A stretch of 5,946 nt of DNA from Salsipaludibacter sp038233055 (lineage in GTDB: Bacteria > Actinomycetota > Nitriliruptoria > Nitriliruptorales > Nitriliruptoraceae): assembly GCA_038233055.1 (NCBI GenBank), contig JBBSMS010000182.1:1-5946 (forward strand), read 5' to 3'. Below the pieces are notes generated by a model. The model did not search any database and had not been told where the DNA came from. It worked only from the letters and a program-made list of their open reading frames with translations. Positions 4,412 through 5,946 of the stretch are shown in pieces. The first letter of the stretch is position 1; each line of letters begins with the position of its first letter. The position numbers were made by a program, and so were the translations under genes.

Positions 4412-5799
4412 ACGACGTCCCGAACGACGACCTGACCAACGACCTGCGACGCCAACTGGCGATGGACGGTGACGCCCTGCCGGTCGACGAGTCCGACGCG
4501 GCCGCGTTGGCCGAGGCCGGACGCCGCCGCCACCGTCGCAACGTGGTGCTGGGCTCCGCGGCCGCGGTGGTGTTCGTGGCCGGGGCGTCCTGGGCGGGTT
4601 CGTCCTGGCTGCTGGGCGACGACCAGCCACCGTCGGTCACCATCCAGCCGCTCCCGTCACCCACCGGCACGCCGGTCGAGCCCCTGACCGAGACGCCCAC
4701 CCCGACGCCCACGCCTGAACCGTCGGCGACCTCGGCCCCGACACCGACGTCCGAACGGACACCGACGAGCGCTCCGACGCCGACCCCCGACCCCGGCGCG
4801 ACCGAGCCCGGGCCGCTGCCGACCACGCCCAGCGAGCCCACGGAGACGACCTCGCCGACCCCGACCCCGACGACTCCCAGTCCCGACCCCTCGCCGAGTC
4901 CGTCAGCCGATCCCGCCCGTGACGGACCCAGTCTCGTGGTCGCCACTGACGATGGCGTCATGCTGAACGGCAGCCGGGTGGCCAACCTGGATGGCCCCGT
5001 CCTTCGTGCCTTCGACGATGGCGTCGGGTCCGTAATCTTCCAACGCAATCCCCGTGGCATCGGAGGCTTCCCGGACCGGGGCGGACCCGTGGAGACGCTT
5101 GTCGCTCTGGCGGACTTCGCGCCACGTTCGTTTGAGGACACCACCGGCGGGACCGAGCCGATCACCCTTTCGCCCACCGCCCTCCGGCTGTTCGACGTCA
5201 ACGTGATCACCCGTCAGCCCTACTCCGGCTTCATGGTCTTTGGCGTCGAGTACCGCGATCCCGAGGGTGGTCCCGGCCCCAACGATCAACTGGTGATCGT
5301 GGAGTCCGACGTCTCCGGGGGCAATCGTCGCGACATCGCCGTCGACGCGACCTGGGAGGGCGCCACGTCGGTCTCCCTCGGTGGGCCGAACCGCCTGTTC
5401 AACCGATCGAACGAAGCCGGCGGTGCACTCACGGTCGTCCCGAAGGACGCCGACCCGTCCGGGCCCACGGTCGAACTGCCCTACAGCTTCGTCGAGGACG
5501 ACGGCCCGGTGTGGCGGGGCGGCCAGTTGTCGACGGATGGCTCGCGGCTTGCCGCCACCACCGTGATCGACGGATCGTGGCACTTGCTGGTTCGGTCGGT
5601 CGGGGACGACGAGGCCGGCACGTTGCAGCCCTTGCCCGACGACGTCACATTCGACACCGCAGTGGTCAGCGACCTGCACGGCGACTGGGTGGTGGTCACC
5701 GGCCGTGCCTCGGACACGATGAAGCGCGTGTCACTGGTCCTCAACCTTCGGTCCGGGTCCACCGAGGTGATCCCCGGCACCGCGACCATTCTTGGCTGA
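4408..5799 (+). CDS. Single-pass membrane protein with Pro/Thr stalk and propeller-like outer domain; candidate sensor/anti-sigma
   Basis: This is a 463-residue protein starting at ATG 4408, with GGAGG 7 nt upstream in the end of the sigma gene. Its layout has four parts. A short cytosolic tail (1-44) contains LTNDLRRQLAMDGDALPVDE and a basic RRRHRR. A transmembrane helix lies at about 45-69. A Pro/Thr/Ser stalk spans about 72-170. The outer domain (172-463) has repeated strand-rich units such as LVVATDDGVMLNG and LSTDGSRLAATTVIDGSWHL, like TolB/WD-type beta-propellers. Genes after SigE-family sigma factors often encode such membrane proteins, presumed to hold or sense for the sigma factor. 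No zinc anti-sigma motif is present and the cytosolic part is very short, so sigma binding is inferred from gene order. The propeller is likewise inferred from pattern, not from a fold search. Confidence 0.8.
   Translation: MNDVPNDDLTNDLRRQLAMDGDALPVDESDAAALAEAGRRRHRRNVVLGSAAAVVFVAGASWAGSSWLLGDDQPPSVTIQPLPSPTGTPVEPLTETPTPTPTPEPSATSAPTPTSERTPTSAPTPTPDPGATEPGPLPTTPSEPTETTSPTPTPTTPSPDPSPSPSADPARDGPSLVVATDDGVMLNGSRVANLDGPVLRAFDDGVGSVIFQRNPRGIGGFPDRGGPVETLVALADFAPRSFEDTTGGTEPITLSPTALRLFDVNVITRQPYSGFMVFGVEYRDPEGGPGPNDQLVIVESDVSGGNRRDIAVDATWEGATSVSLGGPNRLFNRSNEAGGALTVVPKDADPSGPTVELPYSFVEDDGPVWRGGQLSTDGSRLAATTVIDGSWHLLVRSVGDDEAGTLQPLPDDVTFDTAVVSDLHGDWVVVTGRASDTMKRVSLVLNLRSGSTEVIPGTATILG
4678..4917 (+). 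repeat. Low-complexity Pro/Thr/Ser-coding tract
   Basis: These roughly 80 codons are dominated by Pro, Thr and Ser, with short PTPTPTP and PSPSPS runs. The tract forms the extracellular stalk between membrane helix and outer domain. It is likely length-variable through slippage and may be O-mannosylated, as Thr/Pro-rich stalks of actinobacteria can be. Confidence 0.8.
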
Positions 5800-5805
5800 C
5801 GGTCA

Positions 5806-5946
5806 CTACAGGCCGAGGTCGCGGGCGATCAGCATGCGCTGGACCTCGGAGGTGCCCTCGCCGACCTCCAGGATCTTGGCGTCCTGGTAGAAGCGGCCGA
5901 CCCGGTACTCGGTCATGAAGCCGTAGCCACCGAACACCTGGCTGGC
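5806..5946 (-). CDS. Acyl-CoA dehydrogenase, C-terminal fragment
   Basis: The last 46 residues of a minus-strand gene are visible; the stop TAG lies at 5808-5806 and the gene continues past the window edge. The stretch QVFGGYGFMTEYRVGRFYQD, then AKILEVGEGTSEVQRMLIAR, is the classic C-terminal signature of acyl-CoA dehydrogenases. The Glu just before GTSEVQR sits where medium- and short-chain enzymes carry the catalytic base. The enzyme would oxidise an acyl-CoA to the enoyl-CoA, using FAD, in fatty-acid or branched-chain amino acid breakdown. Substrate cannot be judged from this part. It converges on the membrane sensor gene with a 6-bp gap and appears functionally unrelated to it. Confidence 0.95.
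   Translation of the reverse strand, partial: ASQVFGGYGFMTEYRVGRFYQDAKILEVGEGTSEVQRMLIARDLGL

Overview
This is very GC-rich DNA with strong G/C third-position bias. The sigma/anti-sigma families, the class F-type sortase relic and the RCK/TrkA-C tail all point to a high-GC actinomycetote. I cannot name the genus from sequence alone; a deep-branching lineage such as the Nitriliruptoria is only a guess.

Layout. Positions 2-151 hold the C-terminal tail of a TrkA-C (RCK-C) protein. Positions 152-1166 are about 1 kb of low-coding DNA. It contains an 18-bp tandem repeat, a palindromic 18-bp motif, a 35-codon ORF with a good ribosome binding site, two very strong perfect hairpins, and a relic sortase gene (733-985). 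The relic's N-terminal membrane anchor and C-terminal catalytic-Cys segment survive in different frames with the middle of the enzyme missing. Next comes an overlapping pair, an ECF sigma factor (1167-1745) and an RskA-like membrane anti-sigma factor (1732-2487). A convergent minus-strand gene of unknown function follows (2522-3301). A 636-bp intergenic region (3302-3937) then carries a 19-bp tandem repeat and two more copies of the palindromic motif, one facing each flanking gene. A second sigma factor of SigE-family type (3938-4411) overlaps by 4 bp a membrane protein (4408-5799) with a short basic cytosolic tail, one transmembrane helix, a Pro/Thr-rich stalk and a repeat-rich, probably beta-propeller, outer domain. 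The window ends in the C-terminus of a minus-strand acyl-CoA dehydrogenase (5806-5946), only 6 bp from the preceding convergent gene.

How it fits together. The window is mainly two sigma/membrane-regulator modules for envelope or extracytoplasmic signalling. The most interesting signal is the motif CGTGCGCTGAACGCACGA, found exactly at 261-278 and 3756-3773 and with one mismatch over 17 bp on the minus strand at 3414-3430. Each copy reads CTGAAC toward a nearby start codon, 78-165 bp away. Tandem repeats sharing GGTGGGCT lie upstream of two of the copies in the same relative orientation, and upstream of the third in the opposite orientation. This suggests a shared promoter or operator linking the small ORF, the unknown minus-strand gene and the second sigma module.
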